This document shows positions 17,824 through 25,662 of a stretch of DNA of 64,000 nucleotides, in pieces. The notes under the pieces are model-generated. The model saw only the letters and a list, made by a program, of their open reading frames with translations, did not search any database and was not told the DNA's origin. Position 1 is the stretch's first letter. Each line of letters opens with the position of its first letter. The DNA comes from Allocoprobacillus sp002160865. GTDB lineage: Bacteria > Bacillota_I > Bacilli_A > Erysipelotrichales > Coprobacillaceae. The position numbers and the translations under genes are program-made. The stretch covers positions 1,426,001-1,490,000 of the forward strand of contig NZ_AP031415.1 of NCBI RefSeq assembly GCF_042850985.1, written 5' to 3'.

Positions 17824-18249
17824 ATGAATTTTTTTCAAGAAGATAAAAACTGTTTTTCACCATTTTATATGTCAAATCAAACAAGACAATGTCAACCTGT
17901 TCTTTTTGATCCACAGGAAGCTATTTCATTAGGTAATTTATTTAAAGATCTCTATATGTCTTATCAGGGATTTTCTAATTATTGTCTACAACCTGAAAAT
18001 GCACGTCAACAAGCATTATTAGAAGTTCAGATGTATTATTTTGTAGCACATGAAATCAATCTCTTTTTAGATACACATCCTCATGATGAAAAAATGATTC
18101 AACTATATGAACAATACATTCAAAAGGCAAAACAAAGTCAAAATGCATTTGAAAAGAAATATGGTCCTTTAGAAGTACAAAATACTCAAAACAAAATCCC
18201 ATTTGAATGGATACAAGGTCCTTGGCCTTGGGAATATCAAAAAGATTAA
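17824..18249 (+). CDS. Fused spore-coat protein CotJA-CotJB
   Basis: 141 residues. The N-terminal ~55 residues (QPVLFDPQEAISLGNLFKDLY) match the small CotJA protein, and the rest (VQMYYFVAHEINLFLDTHPHDEKMI, KKYGPL, WIQGPWPWEYQ) matches CotJB. In Bacillus these are separate genes, cotJA and cotJB, so here they are joined in one reading frame. Inner spore-coat proteins made in the mother cell, thought to act with CotJC. A strong GGAAGGAGG precedes the ATG, and cotJC starts 12 bp downstream. Confidence 0.85.
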   Translation: MNFFQEDKNCFSPFYMSNQTRQCQPVLFDPQEAISLGNLFKDLYMSYQGFSNYCLQPENARQQALLEVQMYYFVAHEINLFLDTHPHDEKMIQLYEQYIQKAKQSQNAFEKKYGPLEVQNTQNKIPFEWIQGPWPWEYQKD

Positions 18250-18261
18250 GGAGGTTTAAAA

Positions 18262-18372
18262 ATGTGGATTTATAGTAAGAAATTACAATATCCTATTTCT
18301 ATTAAAAATAAAGACTTATCTATGGCCAAATTCATCATTACACAATTTGGTGGACCATTGTTTTATTGGTAA
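18262..18372 (+). CDS. cotJC: cotJC, 5' segment (split gene)
   Basis: The first part of the CotJC manganese-catalase-like spore-coat protein. AAGGAGG lies before the ATG. The codons read MWIYSKKLQYPISIKNKD and on to FIITQFGGP, the conserved CotJC start, then run into four foreign codons and a TAA. The family homology is lost exactly at the left junction of the intervening element. The remainder, in the matching frame, begins at 25142. Unexcised, only a 36-residue peptide would be made. Confidence 0.92.
   Translation: MWIYSKKLQYPISIKNKDLSMAKFIITQFGGPLFYW
18345..18353 (+). repeat. Left attachment core (attL)
   Basis: ATTTGGTGG within the cotJC 5' segment. It is the longest exact match shared with the right junction; a mismatch follows and then CC. 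The GG at 18352-18353 is the likely crossover dinucleotide. Confidence 0.8.
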
Positions 18373-18391
18373 GTTTAAAAATAATAGCCCT

Positions 18392-19828
18392 TTATTTATA
18401 TTCAATTTCAACGGTTTTTGTATCTTTATAAAAGACAATTTTATTAATCAAGAAATGAGCAGTTTTATATTTAACATCTAAGGGTATATCATCATCAGTT
18501 AATAGCTCATAAACATTTTTAATACGTTTATAAATTCCCTGTTCATCTTCTTCATTAACTTTTGTTTTTAAATGATTCATTTTATCATTCAATATTTTAC
18601 GTTCTTCATCTAATGACTCTTTTCCCTCTTTATATTCTTCAAGACTATCAATCCCATTTTTATATGCTTCTTTAATACGTTTTAATTTATCATCAATACG
18701 AGATAAGTCTTTTTTTAACATTTCATATTCATTGGATAAAGAACTTGTTTTTTTAGGCACAACGTTGATTTTAATTTCATTTTCAAAAACGTTTTTTAAT
18801 TCTTCGCATACGATTCTTTCAAGTGTTTCAATTTTAATACAATGACTTCTCTTACATGTTCCTTTCGCATAACCATTACATTGGTAATATTGAACAGTAG
18901 AAATACAAAGAGCTTTACCACAATCACCACATTTCACTAAACCTTGTGACCAATAACGAATTTTCACAGATTCATGTTGTCTAGCACTATATAATTCTTT
19001 ACGCATTTTTAATAACTCTTGCGTTTTATCCCATAGTTCTTGACTTATAATTGGTTCATGCGTAGATTTTGCAAAAATAATATCTTTGTGATTGTATTTA
19101 CGAGTAAATTTGCCAGACGGATTCCAACGTAACACAGAAATATAGGTTGGATTATTGAGAATATATTCAATCGTTCTATTTTCAAATTTACACCCTCTAT
19201 GTGTTCTTACTCCTAAATCATTCAAATATCTAGCAAGTTGTCGCATATTCATTTCTTGATTAGCAAACTTTTCAAAGATAAAACGAACATACTTAGCTTC
19301 TTCTTCTACGATTACTAATTGATTATTTTCAGCACGATAACCAAAACTAGGATTTGCTTGTAATTCCCCTCTTGTTGCCTTTTCAGTCATTCCCTTTTTT
19401 ACTTCATCAGAGAGATTCAAAGAATAATATTCTGCCATTGCTTCAAGCATGGCTTCTAAAATCACAGAAAATTTATCATCTTCTATTTGTTCAGTAATAG
19501 AGATGACTCGAATACCAGATTCCCTTTTAAGCATTGATTTATAAACAACGCTATCTTCACGAGAACGTGCAAAACGATCAAATTTATGAACAAGAATCAC
19601 ATCAAATGGACGTGGTTTCTTTTTTGATGTTGCAATCATTTTCATAAAAGCCGGTCTTTTATCTGCACGTTTACCGGAAATTCCCTCATCTGCATAAATG
19701 TGTTCATTTAAAATGATCATATCATTTCTTTTAGCATAGTCTTTTAATGCTTTGATTTGTGCGTCAAGAGAGAACTCTAACTGATCATCTGTAGAAACTC
19801 GAATGTATGCGGCTGCAAACTTTGTCAT
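18392..19828 (-). CDS. Large serine recombinase (candidate cotJC element recombinase)
   Basis: 478 residues. The N-terminal resolvase domain (about 1-150) begins AAYIRVSTDDQ with the nucleophilic Ser and continues with YADEGISGK and HKFDRFARSRED (catalytic Arg). It is followed by a recombinase domain (about 170-280), a zinc ribbon (CGDCGKALC and a later CKRSHC, about 300-330), and a coiled-coil region at about 375-440. This is the architecture of integrases that excise skin-type elements. ATG at 19828 has GGAAG upstream. The gene ends 20 bp past the truncated cotJC stop and points toward it, a layout common for such elements. Excision probably needs a directionality factor. Confidence 0.93.
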   Translation of the reverse strand: MTKFAAAYIRVSTDDQLEFSLDAQIKALKDYAKRNDMIILNEHIYADEGISGKRADKRPAFMKMIATSKKKPRPFDVILVHKFDRFARSREDSVVYKSMLKRESGIRVISITEQIEDDKFSVILEAMLEAMAEYYSLNLSDEVKKGMTEKATRGELQANPSFGYRAENNQLVIVEEEAKYVRFIFEKFANQEMNMRQLARYLNDLGVRTHRGCKFENRTIEYILNNPTYISVLRWNPSGKFTRKYNHKDIIFAKSTHEPIISQELWDKTQELLKMRKELYSARQHESVKIRYWSQGLVKCGDCGKALCISTVQYYQCNGYAKGTCKRSHCIKIETLERIVCEELKNVFENEIKINVVPKKTSSLSNEYEMLKKDLSRIDDKLKRIKEAYKNGIDSLEEYKEGKESLDEERKILNDKMNHLKTKVNEEDEQGIYKRIKNVYELLTDDDIPLDVKYKTAHFLINKIVFYKDTKTVEIEYK

Positions 19829-20134
19829 ACATACACTTCCTTTCTTCCAAACAGAAAAGAAATGTTTTGTAATCACGAATCCATTATATCACAGATTTCT
19901 AGCATACAAAACATCATTATGATTATATGTGTATATATGATTATATAGAAGTACAAGCATTCTAAGAAATGTTATAAATATTGTTTGTAATATTCAAATT
20001 ACAACAGTATATTAATTAATAATTATACTAAGTAATTAAATTTAACTTTTAATATCCGTAAAAAAAGAATAAGTAATTTTCAACCCAATGTCATTCTCCT
20101 AACTTAATGACACTGGATTGAGATTACTTACCAT
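19829..20134. other. Non-coding AT-rich region upstream of the recombinase
   Basis: About 300 bp with no gene. It holds the recombinase promoter region (minus strand), short TGATTATAT-type repeats around 19919-19945, and the terminator at 20060-20130 of the next gene. I see no tRNA or other RNA gene. Confidence 0.6.
20060..20130 (-). terminator. Long hairpin terminator of the WG-repeat lipoprotein gene
   Basis: Arms of about 25 bp (20071-20095 and 20105-20129) with AAGTAAT/ATTACTT at the base and TGTCATT/AATGACA at the tip, followed on the minus strand by a T-run. Confidence 0.8.
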
Positions 20135-21415
20135 TTATTTTTCATGTCTATCTGTATATAAATAATATAAATTAGGATCAGGACCTATAATATAAGCATT
20201 CTTATCAATATCGGTTAAATCTATTAATTCTTTTCCATTGCAATCATATATAAATCTATCTTGAGCAATTAAATGATTACTAAATGAATTTATATTCCAA
20301 CTAAAATAGCTATCTATACTCTCATAATCTTTTTTGATTTCTTTTAAAGAAACTTTTAACTCATCAAGATGAGCAATTTCATTTTCATCTTCATCTATGA
20401 TTTTAAATGATATACTATCTTCATCTTTTAAAGCCACTACATAGCGACTATCATTATCAGTTTCTATTAATAAGCTTATAAAAGTATATTTAGGTGACAA
20501 AATAGTTTTACCATCAATATTTTTTAAACCAATTTTACCGTCTTTTTCATATTTAAGCAAAACTTTATTTTTGTTCGAGAAAGATAAGAAATCTTCATTA
20601 ATATTTAAAGTATAAATCATTTTACCCTCTGTATTAATAATCCATTTTTTATTATCTTTTTTTACTGAGGCATATCCTTGATTACTAAAATAAGTAACAT
20701 CATCAAAAGTTGCTCCATCAAAAAGTTTATTGCCATTTTTATCAATAAAACGATAATTCTGCAATAAATAATAACTATTCTCATCTATTTGTTCACCTTT
20801 ACCTAATTTTAAGATTTCATAACCAATAGATGAATTATATTCAAAATTATTATTTGCAAAATAATATTGATTAGGAAAACTAAATGAGTTTTCACTTGTA
20901 AATAAGACATTATCTTCTTCGTCTAAACAATAATACATTTCATCATGTATATAACTTTTATTACAAGAAAGTTTTGGATTATCAACTATATTAACATTAT
21001 AATAATCTGTCTTGTATTTTTCACCAAGATGATTCATTTTCCATAATTCATTAGAATTATCTTGTACTATAACTTCACCATTTTTATTAACACTATATGT
21101 TTTCAGACGATATTCAGAAGAATTCTTATTATCGTTTAAAAATATCTCTCCATTACTATTAATTAAATACCATTCATCATAATTATCATCTTTTACCACA
21201 ATACTGTATTCGTTATTAAATACATCAAACATAGTAGCGTTTTTACCTTCTAATGTAGGCTCAATTACTACTTCGCCATCTAAATTTATAAATCCAATTT
21301 TATTTTCACCTTTAATTTTTATAGGTATATACATTTCTTTACTAACAACAGACATATTGTTATTAGAACACCCTACAATCATTAGCATTAAACAAATTGA
21401 TAATAGTTTTTTCAT
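20135..21415 (-). CDS. WG-repeat lipoprotein (element cargo)
   Basis: 426 residues. Lipoprotein signal peptide with a basic start and lipobox LMIVGC, so it is probably anchored on the outer face of the membrane. The rest consists of about eight beta-rich repeats of the WG type, visible as GFINLDGEVVIEP, WIINTEGKMIYT and GLKNIDGKTILSPKY. WG-repeat proteins are found in secreted and surface proteins; no enzymatic motif is present. The gene is very AT-rich. Its role in the element is unknown; surface interaction or exclusion is only a guess. Confidence 0.8.
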   Translation of the reverse strand: MKKLLSICLMLMIVGCSNNNMSVVSKEMYIPIKIKGENKIGFINLDGEVVIEPTLEGKNATMFDVFNNEYSIVVKDDNYDEWYLINSNGEIFLNDNKNSSEYRLKTYSVNKNGEVIVQDNSNELWKMNHLGEKYKTDYYNVNIVDNPKLSCNKSYIHDEMYYCLDEEDNVLFTSENSFSFPNQYYFANNNFEYNSSIGYEILKLGKGEQIDENSYYLLQNYRFIDKNGNKLFDGATFDDVTYFSNQGYASVKKDNKKWIINTEGKMIYTLNINEDFLSFSNKNKVLLKYEKDGKIGLKNIDGKTILSPKYTFISLLIETDNDSRYVVALKDEDSISFKIIDEDENEIAHLDELKVSLKEIKKDYESIDSYFSWNINSFSNHLIAQDRFIYDCNGKELIDLTDIDKNAYIIGPDPNLYYLYTDRHEK

Positions 21416-21589
21416 ATTGTTTTCCTTTCTGTTTTATGATATTATAAATTATTCATATTCACTAATTAAATTAATATAAGATTGCTTACTATTATTTAAG
21501 TATTTCTCAAAAACGAGAATAAGATATTAAGTTATGCCAGTACAACATACTGTTCAAATGTGCCAATACCTATAACACTAACATGTAGT

Positions 21590-21935
21590 AAATTTATCAT
21601 ACAAACATTATCATATGTTCTCCTACCAATTAATAATTGTGAAGCAAATTAAATTTTATAACAATCATATAATGATTCTCAATCCATTTTTAAAATTATA
21701 TTTGTTTCTTTCAAAATTATTCCAGACTGGTCTAAAAATATCTTCATGTTTTGCATTCATTTTGTTCAGTACCTTTAAATGAATATTTAAAAGTATCTCC
21801 CTTAACTTTTCTTGTTTTAATAACATAAGAGTCATCTATACTGTAATATGTTTTCCTGATTTCTCTATCAACAGAAACTTTTTATCCTTATTTTAAGTTA
21901 TCCCTTCGTTCCATGTGTTTTACATAAAAATATTA
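21590..21935 (-). pseudogene. Decayed paralogue of the lipoprotein gene at 21953-22837
   Basis: This stretch is non-coding but resembles the 3' half of the neighbouring lipoprotein gene. Around 21836-21920 it contains a CTGTAATATGTT block, a CAACAGAAAC block and a TTCGTTCCA block, in the same order as in 22245-22320. Another match is GAAGCAAA near 21642 against 22060. Frames are broken by indels. It looks like the remains of a tandem duplication. The rest of the 21416-21952 gap holds the upstream region of the WG-repeat gene and nothing else I recognise. Confidence 0.7.
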
Positions 21936-21952
21936 ACATTAAAGTGCAAATA

Positions 21953-22837
21953 TTATTTTATCAATATATAAGTTCGCATTGAAAAAAATGGTGGATATGA
22001 TAATGTTTTATATTCTACACAAATATTATTGTATATTTCTCCATCAACAGTTAATTGGGAAGCAAAAGAAACACGATAATTTGTATCAGTTTGCCTTTCG
22101 AAAAAAAATTCGTTAGGTTTAGAATCCCAGCCGGCAGCTTTAAATACATCTTCATACATCCATTTACTTTGTTCAACTCCCTTTATTGAAAACTTAAATG
22201 TGTCACCGTTAACATTGCTGATTTTAGCAACCATTCCTTCACTTATACTGTAATATGTTCCCTCAATTTCTTTATCAACAGAAACTTTTCTATCCATATT
22301 TTCAGTTATTCCTTCATTCCAAAAACCATTTTCTGGATTATATTCGTAATTTTTTGTTTCTTCATCTGCAATATGGATAAATTTTGAAATATCTGTATTA
22401 ATAATTCTATGAACCATTAAAATACCATTATCACCATTTATATCCTGAATGGTAACATTTTTATCTATATAATCACTCCATTGCATAATTTCTTCTGATT
22501 GAGGATAATTCGTTATACTAAATTCCACATCGCTCCAATCACAAGCATCCATTTGCCATCCTTGATCATATCTAGTGTAAAAAATATTTGCTATCAAAGA
22601 ATGAGTTGCATATTGTCCGTTTGCAGTAACATCAATAGTTGCTGTAAATGTTTTATCATCGGTTTTACTTTTATCAATTTTATAATCATTTAAAGTTAAA
22701 AAATCTTTATATTCTTTTAATGAAGTTTTCAAATCGTTTTTAATTGAATCATTATCAGGCTGACTAGAATTACCACACCCACTCACTAAAATTAAAACAA
22801 ACGATAAATATAAAATAATTTTTAAAATTTTTTTCAT
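21953..22837 (-). CDS. Lipoprotein of unknown function (element cargo)
   Basis: 294 residues. Signal peptide MKKILKIILYLSFVLILVSGC with lipobox VSGC, followed by a soluble domain rich in Asp, Asn and Tyr. No recognised domain. ATG at 22837 has AAGGT upstream, while the more distal in-frame start lacks one. A broken relative lies immediately downstream, so the family has duplicated within this element. Probably membrane-anchored outside the cell; function not inferable. Confidence 0.72.
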   Translation of the reverse strand: MKKILKIILYLSFVLILVSGCGNSSQPDNDSIKNDLKTSLKEYKDFLTLNDYKIDKSKTDDKTFTATIDVTANGQYATHSLIANIFYTRYDQGWQMDACDWSDVEFSITNYPQSEEIMQWSDYIDKNVTIQDINGDNGILMVHRIINTDISKFIHIADEETKNYEYNPENGFWNEGITENMDRKVSVDKEIEGTYYSISEGMVAKISNVNGDTFKFSIKGVEQSKWMYEDVFKAAGWDSKPNEFFFERQTDTNYRVSFASQLTVDGEIYNNICVEYKTLSYPPFFSMRTYILIK

Positions 22838-22928
22838 TCTTTTACCTTCTTTCCCATAATTTTGGTATAATTTCAATTCTTAGTGTATATTTAATAAAAG
22901 ATACACAAAAATAGACTATAATAATTGT

Positions 22929-22949
22929 CGTAGAACTTTTTATTCTACG
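22929..22949. repeat. Palindromic repeat upstream of the integrase, copy 1
   Basis: CGTAGAA-N7-TTCTACG. A perfect reverse-complement copy of the whole 21 bp lies at 24270-24290 on the other side of the integrase gene. Confidence 0.75.
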
Positions 22950-23087
22950 CCTGTCTATTTCAAATGAAATCTATGTTAATTGTCACATTTTATGTGTTAT
23001 TTTGTCAACGATATATGCATATTTTACCAAAATTGTGTAATTTATTGTAAAGAAAAAATAATAGGGGTCAAGAAAGGAGTCAAGATT

Positions 23088-24218
23088 ATGCCTAGACGTG
23101 GTGAAAATATACACAAAAGAAAGGATGGACGTTGGGAAGCTCGTTATATCAAGGGAAGACAATTAAATGGTAAAGCAATTTATGGTTATTTATATGCAAA
23201 AACATATCGTGAAGTAAAACAAAAATTAAAAACACAACTATTAAAACATGAATCCCAACAGATTCATACTAGATTTTATTTTAATCAAGTTGTCGAAGAA
23301 TGGCTTGAATATAAACAACACTTTATTAAAGAATCTACTTATAATAAATACTTTAATTCCTATAGTAATTGTATTCAGGAACAATTCTCACATTATTATA
23401 TTGATCAAGTTAAAAATGAACTCGTCCAAAAATACATTTTAACTTTATCAAAACAGAAAAACTATCGTACAGAAGAAAACCTTTCTGTTAGTACTTTAAG
23501 AATAGTTACCCACATTATTAAATCAACTTTAAGCTATGCAAGTAAACAAAGTTATATTCCATTTTATTCACTTGATATTGAGATACCAACCCATCAAAAG
23601 AAAACAGTACAAATACTTTCTAAAGAAGAACAATGCTTGTTAGAAAATTTTATTAAAACAAAAAATGATCGTTATTCTTTAGCTATTCTCATTACTCTAT
23701 ATACAGGTGTTCGTATTGGTGAATTATATGCATTAAAATGGGAAGATATAGATTTTCATACTAAAGTAATTCATATTTATAAAAACATACAAAGAGTACA
23801 AAACAAACAAAAGAACTTATCTTTTAAAACTTATTTATCTATAACTGAACCCAAAACGAAAAGTGGTGTTAGGAACATTCCTATCACCACATCTTTATAT
23901 ATAATTTTAAAGAATTATTATACGCATTATCATGAACAACAAAATCATTATATCTTTAGAAATCAAAGTAATAATCCAATGGATCCTCGAAAAATACAAA
24001 GTCATTTCACAAAAATTATTAAACAATTAAATATAACTCCTATCACCTTTCATGCCTTAAGACATACCTTTGCGACCCGTTGTATAGAGTTAGGTATGGA
24101 TATTAAAACATTAAGTGAAATTTTAGGACACTCACATGTATCTACGACTATGTCTATTTATGTTCATTCTACTGACATTCATAAACGGGAACAAATGGAA
24201 TTATTATCTAAGTTATAG
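23088..24218 (+). CDS. Tyrosine recombinase (phage-type integrase)
   Basis: 376 residues. The N-terminal region (RKDGRWEARYIKG, YAKTYREVKQKL) is the arm-binding-like domain of Tn916/phage integrases, followed by a SAM-like core-binding domain (about 75-170). The catalytic domain carries TGVRIGELYALKWEDID (Arg), TKSGVRNIP (Lys), HALRHTFATR (His and Arg), LGHSHVSTT, and the nucleophile in MSIYVH. All catalytic residues are present. ATG at 23088 has AAAGGAG upstream. It is not needed for the cotJC split, so it may come from a second, nested element or serve another step. Confidence 0.92.
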   Translation: MPRRGENIHKRKDGRWEARYIKGRQLNGKAIYGYLYAKTYREVKQKLKTQLLKHESQQIHTRFYFNQVVEEWLEYKQHFIKESTYNKYFNSYSNCIQEQFSHYYIDQVKNELVQKYILTLSKQKNYRTEENLSVSTLRIVTHIIKSTLSYASKQSYIPFYSLDIEIPTHQKKTVQILSKEEQCLLENFIKTKNDRYSLAILITLYTGVRIGELYALKWEDIDFHTKVIHIYKNIQRVQNKQKNLSFKTYLSITEPKTKSGVRNIPITTSLYIILKNYYTHYHEQQNHYIFRNQSNNPMDPRKIQSHFTKIIKQLNITPITFHALRHTFATRCIELGMDIKTLSEILGHSHVSTTMSIYVHSTDIHKREQMELLSKL

Positions 24219-24269
24219 GAGTCAAAATTATAGTCAACTCCCCAATAAACACTTTAATAGGAGAAAAAA

Positions 24270-24297
24270 CGTAGAATAAAAAGTTCTACGATGTTTT
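24270..24297 (+). terminator. Hairpin after the integrase; palindromic repeat, copy 2
   Basis: CGTAGAA-N7-TTCTACG followed by GATGTTTTTAT, so it can act as the integrase terminator. It is the exact inverse of the copy at 22929-22949. Confidence 0.6.
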
Positions 24298-24399
24298 TAT
24301 ATCTCTACGTTATATTATATGAATCATAGGAAAAGATGTTCCAAAATGTCTTTTCTTTTTTTCATATTTTCAAAATAAAATCATATTCTTTACCAACCA

Positions 24400-24765
24400 A
24401 TGATTGGAGAAAAGAATATAAAATATATATGTGAGATTGAATGTAAAAGTATTATTCTGGATCAAGAAAAAACATAGGAAGCACACTTAAAGACATTTAT
24501 TGATTATGGTTCTTATTATAAGGCAACCATTGAAGCAAGAGGAAGTTCTCTCACAATTCTTGTTGGAAGAACAGAACATTATAATTGGATTGCCATTCCA
24601 TATTTAGATGTAGCCACTACCCTTGCAAGTTTTGACGATCTTTTTTGGAATGAAGAACGATTAAGTAGTTTAATTAACCCCGTTGATTCTGCAAGTATTG
24701 TATGTACGATTTCTTTTATTAATCAATACAAAGACTTATTAACATCAAAAATATTAACAAAATAA
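24400..24765 (+). pseudogene. Nonsense-mutated homologue of the IS passenger gene (see 45867-46376)
   Basis: A 121-codon frame from ATG 24400 with a TAG at 24475-24477. After the stop the frame continues with YNWIAIPYLDVATTLASFDD and FWNEERL. This aligns with YNWIAFPSLNTSCQLADFSD and FWNEEQL in the gene carried by the IS at 46 kb, including the following hydrophobic ISxxxxxKDLL/F block. No ATG follows the TAG, so only a fragment could be made. The family function is unknown. Confidence 0.78.
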
Positions 24766-24830
24766 AAAGTTCAAGGAAATTGGAATAAATGCGTAAGCGT
24801 TTATGCCGAGAAATACTTGAACTTTTTTTT
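24766..24830 (+). terminator. Terminator with long structured loop
   Basis: AAAGTTCAAG / CTTGAACTTT arms followed by T8. The loop contains a second hairpin (AAATGCG-TAAG-CGTTT). It ends the pseudogene transcript. Confidence 0.7.
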
Positions 24831-24850
24831 ATTTAAATATACTAGCTATC

Positions 24851-24885
24851 CAACAAAAGGAACTTTTAAGAAAGTCCTTTTGTTG
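24851..24885. repeat. Inverted repeat upstream of the 46-residue gene
   Basis: CAACAAAAGGA / TCCTTTTGTTG with a 13-nt loop, in the 120-bp gap before the small gene. No T-run follows on either strand, so it may be a protein-binding site or a weak RNA hairpin. Confidence 0.6.
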
Positions 24886-24949
24886 TTACTAACCCTACTT
24901 TTAGTCTTTATTGATTTACATATCATACATATATAGTAGAGGTGATTCC

Positions 24950-25090
24950 ATGAGTAGAAGAAGTACCCCTTTAAAAGCTATTAGTATTAATAAACCAAGT
25001 AAGAAAGACGCTAAAAAGAGGATTCAAGAACTCAGTGAGTATTTATCTAAACAATGGTATTCTCCTATTGAAAAACAATCACACAAATGA
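24950..25090 (+). CDS. Small basic protein beside attR; candidate recombination directionality factor
   Basis: 46 residues, Lys/Arg-rich (MSRRSTPLKAISINKPSKK at the start), with a predicted helix in RIQELSEYLSKQWY. AGAGGTG lies 5 nt before the ATG. It is the last gene of the element and ends 51 bp before the right junction. In SP-beta the small basic SprB is the directionality factor for the serine recombinase SprA and lies near an element end, so a similar role is likely. No sequence homology to SprB is claimed. Confidence 0.68.
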   Translation: MSRRSTPLKAISINKPSKKDAKKRIQELSEYLSKQWYSPIEKQSHK

Positions 25091-25140
25091 TTGTTTTTCC
25101 CTTTAAAATCAAGTGATTACAAAACATTATACCTTTTGCC

Positions 25141-25149
25141 ATTTGGTGG
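25141..25149 (+). repeat. Right attachment core (attR)
   Basis: ATTTGGTGG at the point where CotJC homology resumes, identical to the left core at 18345-18353. Confidence 0.8.
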
Positions 25150-25639
25150 TCCTAATGGTGAACTTGCTGCTTCAACACGTTACATTACACAACGTTATAC
25201 AATGCCTGATGAAAAAGGAAAAGCATTATTAACCGATATTGGTACTGAAGAACTTGGACATATGGAAATGGTATCAACAATGGTTTATCAATTAACACAG
25301 GGAGCAACAATGGAAGAAATTAAAGCTGCTGGTTTACAAAGTTATTATACTGAGCATGGCTGTGCTTTATTCCCTAATGATGCCAATGGTGTTCCATTTA
25401 ATGCTATGGTCTTTGCATCAACTGGTGATCCTGTTGCTGATTTAGCGGAAGATTGTGCTGCTGAACAGAAAGCCAGAGCCGTTTATGAAAACTTGATGAA
25501 CCAAACACGTGATCCTGATTTACTTGCTCCATTATCTTTCTTACGACAACGTGAAATTGTTCATTATGAAAGATTTAGAGAACTTTATGAAGAATATGTT
25601 CAAAAATATTATCAACCTGATTTTCCTTCAAAATGTTAA
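25142..25639 (+). CDS. cotJC: cotJC, 3' segment (split gene)
   Basis: Encodes FGGPNGELAASTRYITQRY to the C-terminus, the bulk of CotJC (a Mn-catalase-like di-metal protein of the spore coat). Metal-ligand Glu/His residues are visible in TDIGTEELGHMEM and in AAEQKARAVYENL and REIVHYERF. It has no start or ribosome-binding site of its own: an open frame from 25091 has only element-derived codons in front. Joining to the 5' segment at the shared core gives a 193-residue protein with uninterrupted family homology. A strong terminator follows. Confidence 0.92.
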   Translation, partial: FGGPNGELAASTRYITQRYTMPDEKGKALLTDIGTEELGHMEMVSTMVYQLTQGATMEEIKAAGLQSYYTEHGCALFPNDANGVPFNAMVFASTGDPVADLAEDCAAEQKARAVYENLMNQTRDPDLLAPLSFLRQREIVHYERFRELYEEYVQKYYQPDFPSKC

Positions 25640-25662
25640 AAACCCGAAAAATTCGGGTTTTT
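25638..25662. terminator. Bidirectional terminator between cotJC and the next gene
   Basis: AAAACCCGAA / TTCGGGTTTT hairpin with A- and T-runs on both sides, between two convergent genes. Confidence 0.88.

Larger units (their letters stand above)
18345..25140. mobile_element. cotJC-intervening element (skin-like, 6,796 bp)
   Basis: Both ends of the split cotJC carry ATTTGGTGG (18345-18353 and 25141-25149). Removing 6,796 bp between equivalent points restores one frame: 83 nt upstream plus 499 nt downstream gives 582 nt, or 193 residues plus stop, the normal CotJC size. The element holds a large serine recombinase gene whose stop lies 47 bp from the left junction, two lipoprotein genes, a tyrosine integrase, decayed genes, and a 46-residue basic protein 51 bp from the right junction. 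Interruption of sporulation genes by recombinase-bearing elements that excise in the mother cell is established for sigK (skin) and spsM (SP-beta). No phage structural genes are seen. Confidence 0.9.

Noticed and set aside
23248..23442. Plus-strand frame inside the integrase gene
   Set aside because: It lies wholly inside the tyrosine recombinase in another frame, with no ribosome-binding site.
18345..25140. Complete prophage
   Set aside because: No capsid, portal, terminase, tail or lysis gene is present in the 6.8 kb.
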